NCBI RefSeq assembly: GCF_014204895.1
Contig: NZ_JACHMF010000001.1
Span: forward strand, 3,906,001 to 3,970,000
Length of the DNA stretch: 64,000 nt
Source of the DNA: Paractinoplanes abujensis
GTDB taxonomy: Bacteria > Actinomycetota > Actinomycetes > Mycobacteriales > Micromonosporaceae
Direction: 5' to 3'
Shown: positions 27,811-36,945 of the stretch, in pieces
Layout of the letters: each line of letters begins with the position of its first letter
Position numbering within the stretch: position 1 is the stretch's first letter
Made by a program: the position numbers and the translations under genes
The notes under the pieces: model-generated
Database searches by the model: none
Seen by the model: the letters and a program-made list of their open reading frames with translations, nothing else
What the model was told of the DNA's origin: nothing

Positions 27811-28974
27811 TCACTTCACGAGCACCTTCGTCCGGAACAGCTTCTCCGCGTTTCGGTACGCGATCTTCTCCTTGTCCTCGCGCGGCAAGTCGACTCCACG
27901 GAACCAGTCGGTCTGCGCCTTGATGTCCGCGAACGGGTAGTCGGTTGCGAACATCACCCGATCCACGCTGATGTGCCTCAGCAGGAGCTCGAGCAGCTCG
28001 GTCTGGGGAAATGCGCTCGTGGTGACCCAGAAGTTGTCCTGGAAGTACTGCCCGAAGGGTTTCTTGAGCGAGCCTTCGGTCGGCTCGCCCATGTCATTGA
28101 CGATCCGGTCGTAGTAGAAGGGAAGACCCTCACCCATGTGACCGATGATGATTTTCAGTTTGGGGAATCGGTCGAAGACCCCGTACGTGATCATCCGAAT
28201 GCACTGGGTCAGCACCTCCTGGTGCCAGCCGTATCCGGACCCGCTGAAAATGTAGGGCTGGAACTCTTTGGTGTATTGCGTCCGCGTGGTGCTGTAAAGA
28301 ATTTTGAAGATCTCGTCCGCCGGATAGCCGGGATGCAGGTAGATCGGCACGTCGAGAGCAACGGCACGGGCCAGCACGGGCTCGAAATCGGGATGATCGA
28401 GGTACTTCTTCGTGATGTGCCCGTTGGTCAGCGCCCCCAAGAAGCCGTCCTCGGAAACCGAGCGCTCCAGTTCGTCCGCCGCCGCCTCCGGGCTCTGCAG
28501 GGGCAAGGTGGCGAAGGCCTTGAAGCGGCCCGGATACTTGGCGATGGGCCCGGTCACCAGCTGCCGGTTGAGACGGTAGGCCAGGTCGATGCCCCTGCGC
28601 CCCGGGACATTCTGAACCGACGGCGTATGAGCGGAGAGAACTTGAACGTTGAGTCCCCCCGCGTCCATGTCGTCGATGCGGCGTCGGCCCAGATCGGCCA
28701 GGCCGATTTCCTCGAGGAACGCGATGTGATCCTTGTTGATGGAGTTCAGCTTCAGCAACGCGGGAGTCGAGAAGGTCTCCTCCGTGCCGATGAAGGGCAG
28801 ATCCCGGTCTCGCTGGTAAATTTCCGCGGTCCTGTCCGCATTCTGTTCCGGAGCCTGGTCCGGAGTCTTCTTGGTGTCGCTCGCGGCCGCGGTAATGGCA
28901 TGCGAGGACACGCCGGCGCCGATGCCGAGTGCCGTGGCGGCGGCCAAGAAGCTGCGGCGTCCCATGGGCTTCAT
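27811..28974 (-). CDS. Tat-exported amidohydrolase-2 family (decarboxylase-like) TIM-barrel protein
   Basis: A 387-residue protein. The N-terminus carries a twin-arginine signal (GRRSFLAAATALGIGAG). The body is an amidohydrolase-2 barrel like dihydroxybenzoate and gamma-resorcylate decarboxylases: TEETFSTP replaces the first metal motif, DVPIYLHPGYP supplies a His ligand (near 215), IIIGHMGEGLPF is the second His (near 290), and MFATDYPF supplies the Asp (near 347). The HxH pair of hydrolases is absent, as in the ExA-type decarboxylase branch. AGGAGAG lies upstream of ATG 28974; the frame is open to an ATG at 29049 inside the inverted repeat. Export of such an enzyme is unusual. It is divergent from the MMPL gene. 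Confidence 0.88.
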   Translation of the reverse strand: MKPMGRRSFLAAATALGIGAGVSSHAITAAASDTKKTPDQAPEQNADRTAEIYQRDRDLPFIGTEETFSTPALLKLNSINKDHIAFLEEIGLADLGRRRIDDMDAGGLNVQVLSAHTPSVQNVPGRRGIDLAYRLNRQLVTGPIAKYPGRFKAFATLPLQSPEAAADELERSVSEDGFLGALTNGHITKKYLDHPDFEPVLARAVALDVPIYLHPGYPADEIFKILYSTTRTQYTKEFQPYIFSGSGYGWHQEVLTQCIRMITYGVFDRFPKLKIIIGHMGEGLPFYYDRIVNDMGEPTEGSLKKPFGQYFQDNFWVTTSAFPQTELLELLLRHISVDRVMFATDYPFADIKAQTDWFRGVDLPREDKEKIAYRNAEKLFRTKVLVK

Positions 28975-29005
28975 ATCAGTCTCTCCTGTCGACGGATTGC
29001 CTCGC

Positions 29006-29120
29006 TTGTCTGACGCCGACTTCGTACCTGGCGAATCTGAGACGATCATTAATACGCTGCTCAGGGCGCAACATTAATGATCGTCTCAGAATCACTCGGT
29101 ACGAAGTCGGCCTCGGACAA
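29006..29120. repeat. 48-base inverted repeat between amidohydrolase and MMPL genes
   Basis: The left arm (29006-29053) and right arm (29073-29120) are reverse complements at 42 of 48 positions, around a 19-base spacer (29054-29072). The inner 18 bases of each arm (TCTGAGACGATCATTAAT) are nearly perfect and contain AT-rich -10-like sequence facing outwards. Each arm also encodes the same start, MIVS then GTKSASD, on opposite strands. It is best read as an inverted duplication of one promoter-operator, so that both divergent genes carry the same control element. Confidence 0.85.
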
Positions 29121-29140
29121 CCAATCGCTCAGGAGGATCG

Positions 29141-31297
29141 ATGACAGTCGACGTAGCGCCGACGACCCAGGACGCGCCGCCCGGCCGGGCGGCCGGCCGG
29201 TGGCTGCCGTGGCTGGTGATCGGCTTGTGGGTGGCCCTGGCGGCGGTCATGGTGCCGTTGAGCGGAAAGCTGAGCTCGGTCACCACCGACAAGGCCGTGG
29301 ACGCCCTGCCCGCCAGTGCCGAGTCCACCAAGGTGGCGGTGCTGGAGGAAAGCCTTCCCGGCGCGGAGGACAACACCTTCGTCTTCGTGTACCACCGCGC
29401 CGGCCGCTTGACCTACGCCGACCGCGCCACGGTGGAACGCCACTACGACACCCTGGCCAAGAAGTACCCGCCGAAGACGGCAACCGGCGGCGAGGAGGAT
29501 GACGACGGTCCCGCGATCAGGCCGTCCACCAACGGCAACGCGATGATGTTCGCCCTCGACCTGAGCACCAGCTACGGTCCGCCGGAGGAGCTCGTCGGCC
29601 CGTTGCGTGACGCCGCGAAGGACCGGCCCACCGGCCTGGAACTCGAGGTGACCGGCCCGGCCGCGATCGACGGCGACCTGGACGCCGTCTTCGACGGGAT
29701 CGACCTGCAGGTCTTCCTCACCACCGTCATCGTCGTCACGATCCTGCTGATCCTCACCTACCGCAGCCCGGTGTTGTGGTTCGTCCCGCTGGTGGTCGTG
29801 GGCGTGGCCGCGCTGACCTCGATGGCGACCGTCTACCTGCTCGTCAAGGGCTTCGGCATCGTGGTCGACAACCAGAACTCGGCGCTGCTGACCATCCTGG
29901 TGTTCGGCGTCGGCACCGACTACGCGCTGCTGCTCATCGCCCGATATCGGGAGACACTGCACCACTACGAGAACGTCCGGGTGGCGATGGTCCACGCGCT
30001 GCGTGGTGCCGCGCCGGCCATCATCGCGTCCGCCGCCACCGTGGTCGCGGGCCTGCTCTGCCTGCTCGCCGCGGACCTGAACAGCATCAGCGGGCTCGGC
30101 CCGATCGGCGCGGCCGGCATCCTGTGCGCCCTGGTGGCCATGCTGACCCTGTTCCCCGCGGTGCTGGTGGTGCTCGGCCGCCGGATCTTCTGGCCGGCCA
30201 TCCCGCGGTTCAGCACGGCCGTACAGGCGAAGCCGGGGCTGTGGGGACGGCTCGGCGCCGCCATCGACCGCCGCCGGTGGATGGCGACGCTCGGCTCGTT
30301 CGGCATCCTCGCCGTGCTCTGCATCGGGCTCACGGGCAACACGGGCGCCCTGCGGGAGCAGGACCAGTTCCTGTCCCCGCCGGAGTCGGTCACCGGCTTC
30401 ACCGTTCTGCGCCAGAACTTCCCTGAGCTCGGCGGGCAGCCGATGACCGTCTACACGCGACCGGCGTACGAGAAGCAGATCCTCGACGTCGTCAAGCGCA
30501 CTCCCGGCGTGGCGCAGACCGAACCGGGCCAGACCGTCCAGGGCTGGACCGACATCTCCGTGTACCCGGCCGACGCTCCGGACACCCCCGCCGAGTACGA
30601 CACCATCAAGCGCGTGCGCGCCGCGGTGCACGCGGTCAGCGGGGCGGAGGCCATCGTCGGCGGGCCGAGCGCGGAGAACCTCGACACCGAAGTCACCACC
30701 GGCCGCGACGAGAAGCTGGTGATCCCGCTGGTGCTGGCCGTGGTCCTGATCGTCCTCGGGCTGCTGCTGCGCGCGATCGTGGCCCCGCTGGTCCTGATGG
30801 CGACGGTGATCGTCTCGTTCGCCGCAGCCTTCGGCGGCAGCGTGTTCGTCTTCGACACCGTGCTCGGCTTCCAGGGCATCGACTATGCGGTGCCGCTGCT
30901 GGCCTTCCTGTTCCTCGTGGCGCTCGGCGTCGACTACAACATCTTCCTGACCAGCCGGGCCCGGGAGGAGACCGCACGTCTCGGTACCAGGGACGGCATG
31001 CGCAAAGCCCTCTCCGCCACCGGTGGCGTCATCACCTCGGCCGGGCTGGTCCTGGCGGCCACGTTCGCGGTCCTCGTCTCACTTCCGCTGGTGATGTTGG
31101 TCGAGGTCGGGTTCCTGGTCGCCTTCGGCGTGCTGCTCGACGCCCTGCTCGTGCGGTCGGTCCTGGTGCCCGCCCTCACCCTGCTGATCGGCCGGCGGAT
31201 CTGGTGGCCGAGCCGGCTGTCCCGGCCCGCGGCGCAGGCGCCCCCGGCGGGGCGGCACTCACGGGCCGGAGACAAGGAGCCCGCGCGGCCACGGTGA
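29141..31297 (+). CDS. MMPL/RND-family transporter
   Basis: A 718-residue membrane protein with twelve helices in two halves: one helix, a large extracellular loop, five helices, then the same again. FGVGTDYALLLIARYRE (near residue 270) and ALGVDYNIFLTSRAREE (near 600) are the two conserved helix-4 GxxDY proton-relay motifs of MMPL proteins. These export lipids or drugs driven by proton flow. AGGAGG at 29131-29136 precedes ATG 29141 by only four bases. It shares the long inverted repeat with the divergent amidohydrolase gene, suggesting common induction, possibly by an aromatic or lipophilic compound. No TetR gene is adjacent. Confidence 0.93.
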   Translation: MTVDVAPTTQDAPPGRAAGRWLPWLVIGLWVALAAVMVPLSGKLSSVTTDKAVDALPASAESTKVAVLEESLPGAEDNTFVFVYHRAGRLTYADRATVERHYDTLAKKYPPKTATGGEEDDDGPAIRPSTNGNAMMFALDLSTSYGPPEELVGPLRDAAKDRPTGLELEVTGPAAIDGDLDAVFDGIDLQVFLTTVIVVTILLILTYRSPVLWFVPLVVVGVAALTSMATVYLLVKGFGIVVDNQNSALLTILVFGVGTDYALLLIARYRETLHHYENVRVAMVHALRGAAPAIIASAATVVAGLLCLLAADLNSISGLGPIGAAGILCALVAMLTLFPAVLVVLGRRIFWPAIPRFSTAVQAKPGLWGRLGAAIDRRRWMATLGSFGILAVLCIGLTGNTGALREQDQFLSPPESVTGFTVLRQNFPELGGQPMTVYTRPAYEKQILDVVKRTPGVAQTEPGQTVQGWTDISVYPADAPDTPAEYDTIKRVRAAVHAVSGAEAIVGGPSAENLDTEVTTGRDEKLVIPLVLAVVLIVLGLLLRAIVAPLVLMATVIVSFAAAFGGSVFVFDTVLGFQGIDYAVPLLAFLFLVALGVDYNIFLTSRAREETARLGTRDGMRKALSATGGVITSAGLVLAATFAVLVSLPLVMLVEVGFLVAFGVLLDALLVRSVLVPALTLLIGRRIWWPSRLSRPAAQAPPAGRHSRAGDKEPARPR

Positions 31298-31302
31298 ACG
31301 GG

Positions 31303-31758
31303 TCACGCCGGCCCCCAGGTGGTGTCGAGCCCGACCGCGGTCGCCTCGTCGGGATGGTCGCCGCGATCCACTCCGAGCAGCCGGAGCGCGACGTTCAGCG
31401 CGCGCTCCGGCCCCGGCCGTCCGTCCTCTGCGGTGACGTCGAGGCCACGCTTCACCCCGTTCTCCTGCCACACGTACGACTGCTGGTGCCGGTCGGCCTC
31501 GACGTAGCAGCAGCGGGCCACGAACTCCTCGCCTGCCCGCATGTGCCGGATCGTGAGCTGGACCAGGTTGTTCGCGTCGGCGGCGAGGTCCGGATCGTCG
31601 GCCAGGGCGGCGCCGGCGGCGTCCCGCGCGTCGTCGGTGACCGGCAGCACCCGGACCCCCTGGGCCAGCGCCTGCACCCGCCCGTCCGGGCTCGGGCCGG
31701 CGGTGTCGCCGACCCGGGTCACCAGCGCGGCGTACGAGTCGTACTCGGTCCTCAGCAT
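31303..31758 (-). CDS. Putative immunity protein of the polymorphic toxin
   Basis: A 151-residue soluble protein with no signal peptide and no family I can name. It is acidic (for example DDPDLAADANNLVQL and DRGDHPDEATAV), with a helical N-half and several Trp/Tyr residues. It starts seven bases after the stop of the toxin gene, on the same strand, with no clear ribosome site of its own, so it would be made by coupled translation. Position directly behind the toxin-domain end, small size and acidity are the usual marks of immunity proteins of polymorphic toxins. Function is therefore inferred from context only. Confidence 0.6.
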   Translation of the reverse strand: MLRTEYDSYAALVTRVGDTAGPSPDGRVQALAQGVRVLPVTDDARDAAGAALADDPDLAADANNLVQLTIRHMRAGEEFVARCCYVEADRHQQSYVWQENGVKRGLDVTAEDGRPGPERALNVALRLLGVDRGDHPDEATAVGLDTTWGPA

Positions 31759-31765
31759 CGGACCA

Positions 31766-34700
31766 TTATGCGATCGGATGGATGGTCACGTTGATCCCCT
31801 TCTCCTTGCCGTAAGCGACGATTTTCTTGTACGCCTCGACCTGCGCGGGCGTGGAGTCGGCCCGTACGGCGATCTTCAGGTTGAAGGACTTGACCATGTC
31901 CCTCGTGATGGTGGTCGAGCCCTGGGTCGCCCCGTTGCGCCGGAAGTTCACCATGTCCTCGACCTGCTTCTTGCCGGTCGAGGTGATCGCCGAGTTGGAG
32001 ATCTTGTAGGTGTCGGCCCGGGCGTCGATCGACTTGATGCTGGTCGCGGCGCCGGACGCCTCGTCCCAGGAGTCGATGTAGGGGAAGCGGTCGGGCAGGT
32101 TGCCGCCCAGCCGCTGCTCGATCTTCATCCGGTCGTCGAGGGCCCACCGCTCGTTGAGGCCGGTGATCTCCTCGGGGGACTCGAACTCGCAGTCCAGGTT
32201 GTGCACCAGGACCGGCGAGCGGCCCGCCACCGCGTAGTAGGTGTGGGTCCGCGCGACGGTCAGGTTGTGCACACGGGTGATCTCCACCCGTTCGCGCACC
32301 GCGGAGATCTGCACCGACGTGCCCGTGCCGGTTCGCAGCCACTGCCCGGCCTGCAGCTCGGCGGCCCGCACCCACTCGGCGAGCTCGGGGACCCAGAACG
32401 GGTGGTTGTGGGTCGCGGTCAGGACACCGCCGCGGTCACCGTTGTCCACCGTGATGTCGACCAGCCGCTTCACGCCGGCGCTGCTGATCAGGTGGGTGAC
32501 CTTGCGCGGCCCGGTGAACCCGGTGACGGGGTCGGTGGCCAGCACCTCGTCGCCGACAGCCAGCTTCTCGATGGCCCGGGTGCCCCCGTCGGCCAGCAGC
32601 ACCGGGGTCCCCGGCAGGAAGCTGCTCGGCCGCGGCGGGATCGGGCAGGACGCGCCGGCCTCCCGCTTGCGGCGCTCGGCGAGCTCCTGCAACTCGTCGC
32701 GGCGCTTGCGGCCGTCGCGCACCTTGTCGAGGAACTTGAGCAGTTTCGGCATCAGCTTCACGAGATCGGCCGCGATGCCGACCATCTTGCTGGCCGGCAG
32801 CAGCCCGGCGAGGCTCCACAGGCAGGCCTCGATGTTGCCCTCGGCGATGCAGGAGTAGATGTCGCCGACCCCGGACAGGTCGAGGAACAGCTGCCAGGCG
32901 TTCTCCTTGATGAAGTCGAGCACGTTCATCCCGGCGTCGGCGATCGCCTGCTTCAGCTCCGCCTGCTGCTCCGGCGTCAGGTGGGGCAGCAGATCGGGGT
33001 CGACCGGGCCCGGCGGCGCCGACGCCGCATCGGCGAGGGCCTGCGCGGCCTTCTTGCGGTCGGCTTCCTCGGCCCGCTCGGCGGCCTGCTGCGCCTCGAC
33101 CGCCCACTTGAGCGCGTTCGCCGCTGCGGTCGCGGCGCTGTCCGCGTGCTCCTGGGCGCGGTCGGCGGCGCCGCGGGCCGCGGACGCGTCGGCCTCGGCC
33201 CGGTCGGCGGCGCCGCGGGCTGCGGCGGCGTCGCGTTCGGCGGCCGACGCCGCGCTGTTCGCCGCGTTCGCGTCGGCCTGAGCCGCGGCGGCGGCCTTGC
33301 CCGCGATGGCGGCGTCGTTCGCGGCCTCGTTGGCCGCCCGGCGGGCCGCGGCGGCATCCGCCCGGGCCTGCGCGTCGGCCCGGCCCGCGCCGGCCGCGGC
33401 CTCCCGGGCCCGAGCGCCGTCGGCGGCCGCCCGGGCCGCCGCCTGGCGGGCCTCGGCGGCCGACCGGGCCGCGTCGGCGGCCGCCCGCGCCGCCTGGGCG
33501 GCGGACAGGTAGGCCGGCTTGACCTGGTCGTTCGCCGTTTTCGCGGCGTCCTCGGCCCGCTCGGCCGCGGTCAGCGCCTCGGCCGCCCGGGCCTGCGCCG
33601 CGTCCGCCTGCTCCTGGCCGATGGTCAGCGCCTGCTCGGCCACCTCACGCACGAAGTCGGCGTCGATGTCGGCCCCGCTGAACGGCGACACCATGCCGAT
33701 CGCCGTGTCGGCCGGCGCGGCGATGCCGGTCGCCGACTGCCGGGCCGCGGACGCCGCGGTGACCGCGATCTCGGCCTGGTGCGACGCGGCGACCGACTCG
33801 GTGGTGGCCGCCTCGGCCTCGGCCTTGGTGCGGTCGGCTGACCACTGGGCCCGCAGCGACTCCTCGGCCGCCTGCTCGGAGAGCCGGGTCGCGGCGTCCG
33901 CCGCCCGGGCGGCGCGCACCTCCTGAGCGGTGGCCTCGGCGGCCTTGGCATCGGCCCGCAGCCGGGCCGCGTGCGTCGCCCGCGCGGTCGATTCCGCCTG
34001 GTCGGCCGCGGCGTCGGCGGCGGCCGCGGCGGCCTCCGCCCGCTGCGAGGCGACCCACGCGCGGTCGGCGGCGGCTTGGGCCTGGGTGGCCGCCGACCGC
34101 GCGTTCGCGGCGGAGGCGGTGGCGCTGTGGGCCGAGGACCGGGCCGACCGGGCCGCGGTGCCGGCCGTCCCGGCCTGCCGGTCCGCCTCGTCGGCCTGCC
34201 GCTGCGCCTCCTGCCGCTCGGCCTCGGTCCGCGCGTTGGCCACGCCGGCCCGCAGCGCGGCCTGCTTCGCCTTGGCCGTCTGCTCGGCCCGTTCGGCCGC
34301 GTTGGCCTCGTCGCGGGCCCGGCGGGCCAGACCCTCCTGCTCCCAGGCGCGGGTGTCGGCGCCGGCGGCCGCGGCCTCGGCCGCCTCGGCGCGGCCCCGC
34401 GCGCCGCGGGCGACGGCGGCCTGAGCGTCGGCGTTCGCGCGGGCGCTCGCCGCGGCGGCCGCGTGCCGCTCGGCCTCGGCCCGGTGCGCGGCCGCGTTCG
34501 CCCGCTCGGCCTCGGCGATCTGCCGCTGCCGCTTGGCCTCGGCCGCCTGCGCCTCCGCCGTCTCCCGGTGCCGGCGGGTCGCCTCGGCCTGCCGCCAGGC
34601 CTCGGCCTCGGCCGCCTGAGCCTGCTCACGAGCGGTTTTGGCCCGCGCCGCGGCGGTCTTGGCCGCGGCGGCCTGCTTGGCGGCGGCCGCAGCGAGTTTC

Positions 34701-35977
34701 TCGGCCGCGGCGGCGTGATCGGCGGCCAGCTTGCGCCACTTCTCGGCCTGCTTGGCGTGCGCCTCGGCCTTGGCCTGCGCGTCCTGCGCGTTGTTGGTGG
34801 CGATCGTGGCGTCGATGGCGTTCAGCGCGGTCTCGGTGGCGCCGACCGCGGCGGCGGACGCCGCGGACATGCCGTTGACGATCAGCGACCACTCGGCCCC
34901 GTACGTCAGACCGGTGTCGACCAGGTCGTCGGCCGCCGTGGTGGCGATCGCGGCCGCCGCGCTCGCTTGCGACGCGGCCAGCTGAGCGGCCCGTAGTTCG
35001 TTGGCGGTCTGCGTCTTGGCCGCGTTCAGCTCGACCGCCTTGGACGCCGGGGAGCCGGCGCCCGCGGTCAGCACCCGCTCGGCGTGCCGGGCCGCGTTGG
35101 CGGCGCCGCCCATGGCGTTGGCCGCCCGCTGCAACGCGCGGACCGCGTCGCCGTGCGCGGCCAGCAGCCGGGTCCGCGCCTCGGACGCGCGCTTGGCCCG
35201 CTGGGCCAGGTCGGTCAGCTCCTCGGCGGCCTTGTTGCGTGCCTCCAGGTCCTTCAAATACTGCTCACGCTCGGCGGCGTCGGCCTTGGCCGCGGCCAGA
35301 TAGCCGGTCGCCAGGAACGCCGCCACCGCCGCGTCGTCACCGGCCAGCGCCTGCTCAGCCGCAGCCTTGACGTGGGACTCGGCGGGCGCGGCGGCGGCGA
35401 GCAGCCGTACGCGCTCGCGCAGTTGGGCCGCCCGCTCCCGCGCGTTTGACGCCACCTTCTCGTCGCGCTGCCGAGCGATGTCGGCGCCGTACGCCAGGAA
35501 CTGCGCCCGGTCGGAGTCGGTGCCCTTGAGCACCCGCTCGACCTCCGCGTTGAAGTAGCCACCGGGCGTGCCGGTGCCCTTCATCGCCGTGATCCGAGCC
35601 AGGTTGTCCGCCGCCTCCTGCTTCTTGCGGGCGGCGATCTGCTTCTCCAGCGCCGGCTTGTCGACCGTCGCGAACCTCATGATGGCCGCCGGGTCGGCAC
35701 TGGCCAGCGCGGCCAGCGCGGCGTCGCGGACCTCCGGCTCGGGCGACAGCTGGGCCACGTCGGACACGGCCTTACGCCACCGCTCGGCGTTCTGGTCGAC
35801 GCCGGACGTGCCGTTCCACTGCTCGGTGACCAGCGGCGGGATCGTGACCTCGACAGGCTCACGGGCGGCGGTCACCGGTGGCGCCGCTGCGGCCGGTGGG
35901 GCGTGCAGGACGGGGAGCAGGATGAGGGCGGTCAGCGAGGCCGTTGTCAGCGCGCGCAGGCGCGTCAGGATCGTCAC
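31766..35977 (-). CDS. Secreted polymorphic toxin with ALF repeats, HINT domain and CdiA-like nuclease C-terminus
   Basis: A 1403-residue protein. A signal peptide (residues 1-32, ending AAAA) is followed by ALF-type helical repeats (about 60-250), about 700 residues of Ala/Arg/Glu-rich coiled coil, a hydrophobic pre-toxin segment (about 1024-1086, with WSLAGLLPASKMVG), and a HINT autoprocessing domain (about 1120-1258) beginning FLPGTPVLLADGG and ending SPVLVHN. The last 140 residues (LGGNLPDRFPYIDSWD, then ATSIKSIDARADTY) resemble the endonuclease toxin domain of some CdiA proteins, with conserved FP.ID and SIKSID. Export, self-cleavage at the Asn and release of the toxin is the known scheme. 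The GTG start at 35977 is weakly supported. Confidence 0.88.
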   Translation of the reverse strand: MTILTRLRALTTASLTALILLPVLHAPPAAAAPPVTAAREPVEVTIPPLVTEQWNGTSGVDQNAERWRKAVSDVAQLSPEPEVRDAALAALASADPAAIMRFATVDKPALEKQIAARKKQEAADNLARITAMKGTGTPGGYFNAEVERVLKGTDSDRAQFLAYGADIARQRDEKVASNARERAAQLRERVRLLAAAAPAESHVKAAAEQALAGDDAAVAAFLATGYLAAAKADAAEREQYLKDLEARNKAAEELTDLAQRAKRASEARTRLLAAHGDAVRALQRAANAMGGAANAARHAERVLTAGAGSPASKAVELNAAKTQTANELRAAQLAASQASAAAAIATTAADDLVDTGLTYGAEWSLIVNGMSAASAAAVGATETALNAIDATIATNNAQDAQAKAEAHAKQAEKWRKLAADHAAAAEKLAAAAAKQAAAAKTAAARAKTAREQAQAAEAEAWRQAEATRRHRETAEAQAAEAKRQRQIAEAERANAAAHRAEAERHAAAAASARANADAQAAVARGARGRAEAAEAAAAGADTRAWEQEGLARRARDEANAAERAEQTAKAKQAALRAGVANARTEAERQEAQRQADEADRQAGTAGTAARSARSSAHSATASAANARSAATQAQAAADRAWVASQRAEAAAAAADAAADQAESTARATHAARLRADAKAAEATAQEVRAARAADAATRLSEQAAEESLRAQWSADRTKAEAEAATTESVAASHQAEIAVTAASAARQSATGIAAPADTAIGMVSPFSGADIDADFVREVAEQALTIGQEQADAAQARAAEALTAAERAEDAAKTANDQVKPAYLSAAQAARAAADAARSAAEARQAAARAAADGARAREAAAGAGRADAQARADAAAARRAANEAANDAAIAGKAAAAAQADANAANSAASAAERDAAAARGAADRAEADASAARGAADRAQEHADSAATAAANALKWAVEAQQAAERAEEADRKKAAQALADAASAPPGPVDPDLLPHLTPEQQAELKQAIADAGMNVLDFIKENAWQLFLDLSGVGDIYSCIAEGNIEACLWSLAGLLPASKMVGIAADLVKLMPKLLKFLDKVRDGRKRRDELQELAERRKREAGASCPIPPRPSSFLPGTPVLLADGGTRAIEKLAVGDEVLATDPVTGFTGPRKVTHLISSAGVKRLVDITVDNGDRGGVLTATHNHPFWVPELAEWVRAAELQAGQWLRTGTGTSVQISAVRERVEITRVHNLTVARTHTYYAVAGRSPVLVHNLDCEFESPEEITGLNERWALDDRMKIEQRLGGNLPDRFPYIDSWDEASGAATSIKSIDARADTYKISNSAITSTGKKQVEDMVNFRRNGATQGSTTITRDMVKSFNLKIAVRADSTPAQVEAYKKIVAYGKEKGINVTIHPIA

Positions 35978-36312
35978 GCGAAATCCATTCCGGATGCAGG
36001 CGAGAACACCCGGGCGCGGGCGCGCACAGGTGTCGGAACAGGTGTGGTCAGACGGCCTGGATAGGGCCGGACCCGCGTGATGGTCTTTTGATGTCCATAT
36101 GAATCCCCCGTGGTGAGCCGCCAGACGTCGACGGACTCCGATGCGACGCGTATCTAAACACGAGCGGGACTCGGCGTTCTACCCCGGGTTCGTTCACCCG
36201 CACATCGGCGGCCCGCACATCGCCTGTGGCAGCTCACGGTCGGCTTCTGCGACCCGCAGCCGGACATCCGTTCCTTCGGCACCGAGCTAGGTGTGCAACT
36301 GCCGAAGGTCGC
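35978..36312. other. Region upstream of the toxin gene up to the insertion-sequence relic
   Basis: These 335 bases contain no credible gene. The part next to 35977 should hold the toxin promoter; around 36085-36110 the sequence is locally AT-richer (TTTTGATGTCCATATGAA), but no firm promoter can be named. The far end at about 36290 probably belongs to the terminal repeat of the IS481 relic. Confidence 0.4.
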
Positions 36313-36945
36313 TTACAACTGGGTCTGAGTCTTCTGCATGAGGCGTTCGTAGGGGGTTTGGCCGGCGACGGCGCCGTGCGGGCGATGGTAGTTGTAGTAG
36401 TCCTCCCATTCGCGCAGCTTGTTGTTGAAGACGCCGGTGTCGTCGATGACGACGCCGGCCAGCATGCGGCAGAACTCTTCGGCGTCGATGCGGTGTGAGC
36501 GCTCGACCTTGCCGTTGAGGTGCGGTGATGCGGGTTCGATGTAGGTGTGCGCGATGCCTTTGTCGAGCACGTGCCAGTGGAACTCGGTTCGGAACTCGGC
36601 GCCGTTGTCGGTCTGGATGACTTCGACCCGAAAGGGCAGGCGCTCGAGGACGGGGTCCAGGAACTGGATCGCAGTCTTCTGATCGCAGCGCGGGCAGATG
36701 CGCAGCACGCGTAGCCGGGGCAGTCGTCGATCCCGGTGAACTGGTAGTACTTCGCGCGTCGGCGCTGTTCGGGTAGCCGGCCGGTGAGTGGGGCTTTGCC
36801 GGTCGGCGATCTTGTTGACGATGTCGGCGTGGGTGGCGTTCGGGCTGTGGTGCGGGGCGCTGGAACGGTCCCGCAGGCCGGCCAGGCCCTCGTCCTGGTA
36901 GCGGCGCAGCCATTTGTAGAACGTGGGACGGCTGATGGTCAGGAC
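36313..36945 (-). pseudogene. IS481-family transposase relic
   Basis: Read leftwards, the region encodes an IS481 helix-turn-helix start (SRPTFYKWLRRYQDEGLAGL), then a damaged middle, then an intact C-terminal catalytic part (36313-36708) with QTDNGAEF and NGKVERSHRIDAEEF, which hold the second Asp and the Glu of the DDE triad. YYQFTGIDDC, with the first Asp, is present but in another frame. About a hundred residues between the HTH and the core are missing, so there are at least one deletion and one frameshift. The element cannot make active transposase. Confidence 0.8.

Noticed and set aside
29077..29502. Plus-strand frame beginning with MIVS in the right arm of the inverted repeat
   Set aside because: It is not in the MMPL frame and turns into low-complexity sequence; its start resembles the amidohydrolase leader only because of the inverted duplication.
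33000..35000. Possible tandem DNA repeat array in the alanine-rich stalk
   Set aside because: The similarity comes from biased Ala/Arg/Glu codon use; no fixed unit length was found.
33297..35558. Several plus-strand alanine-rich open frames within the toxin gene
   Set aside because: They mirror the repetitive GCC/GGC codons of the coiled-coil stalk and have no start signals or domains.
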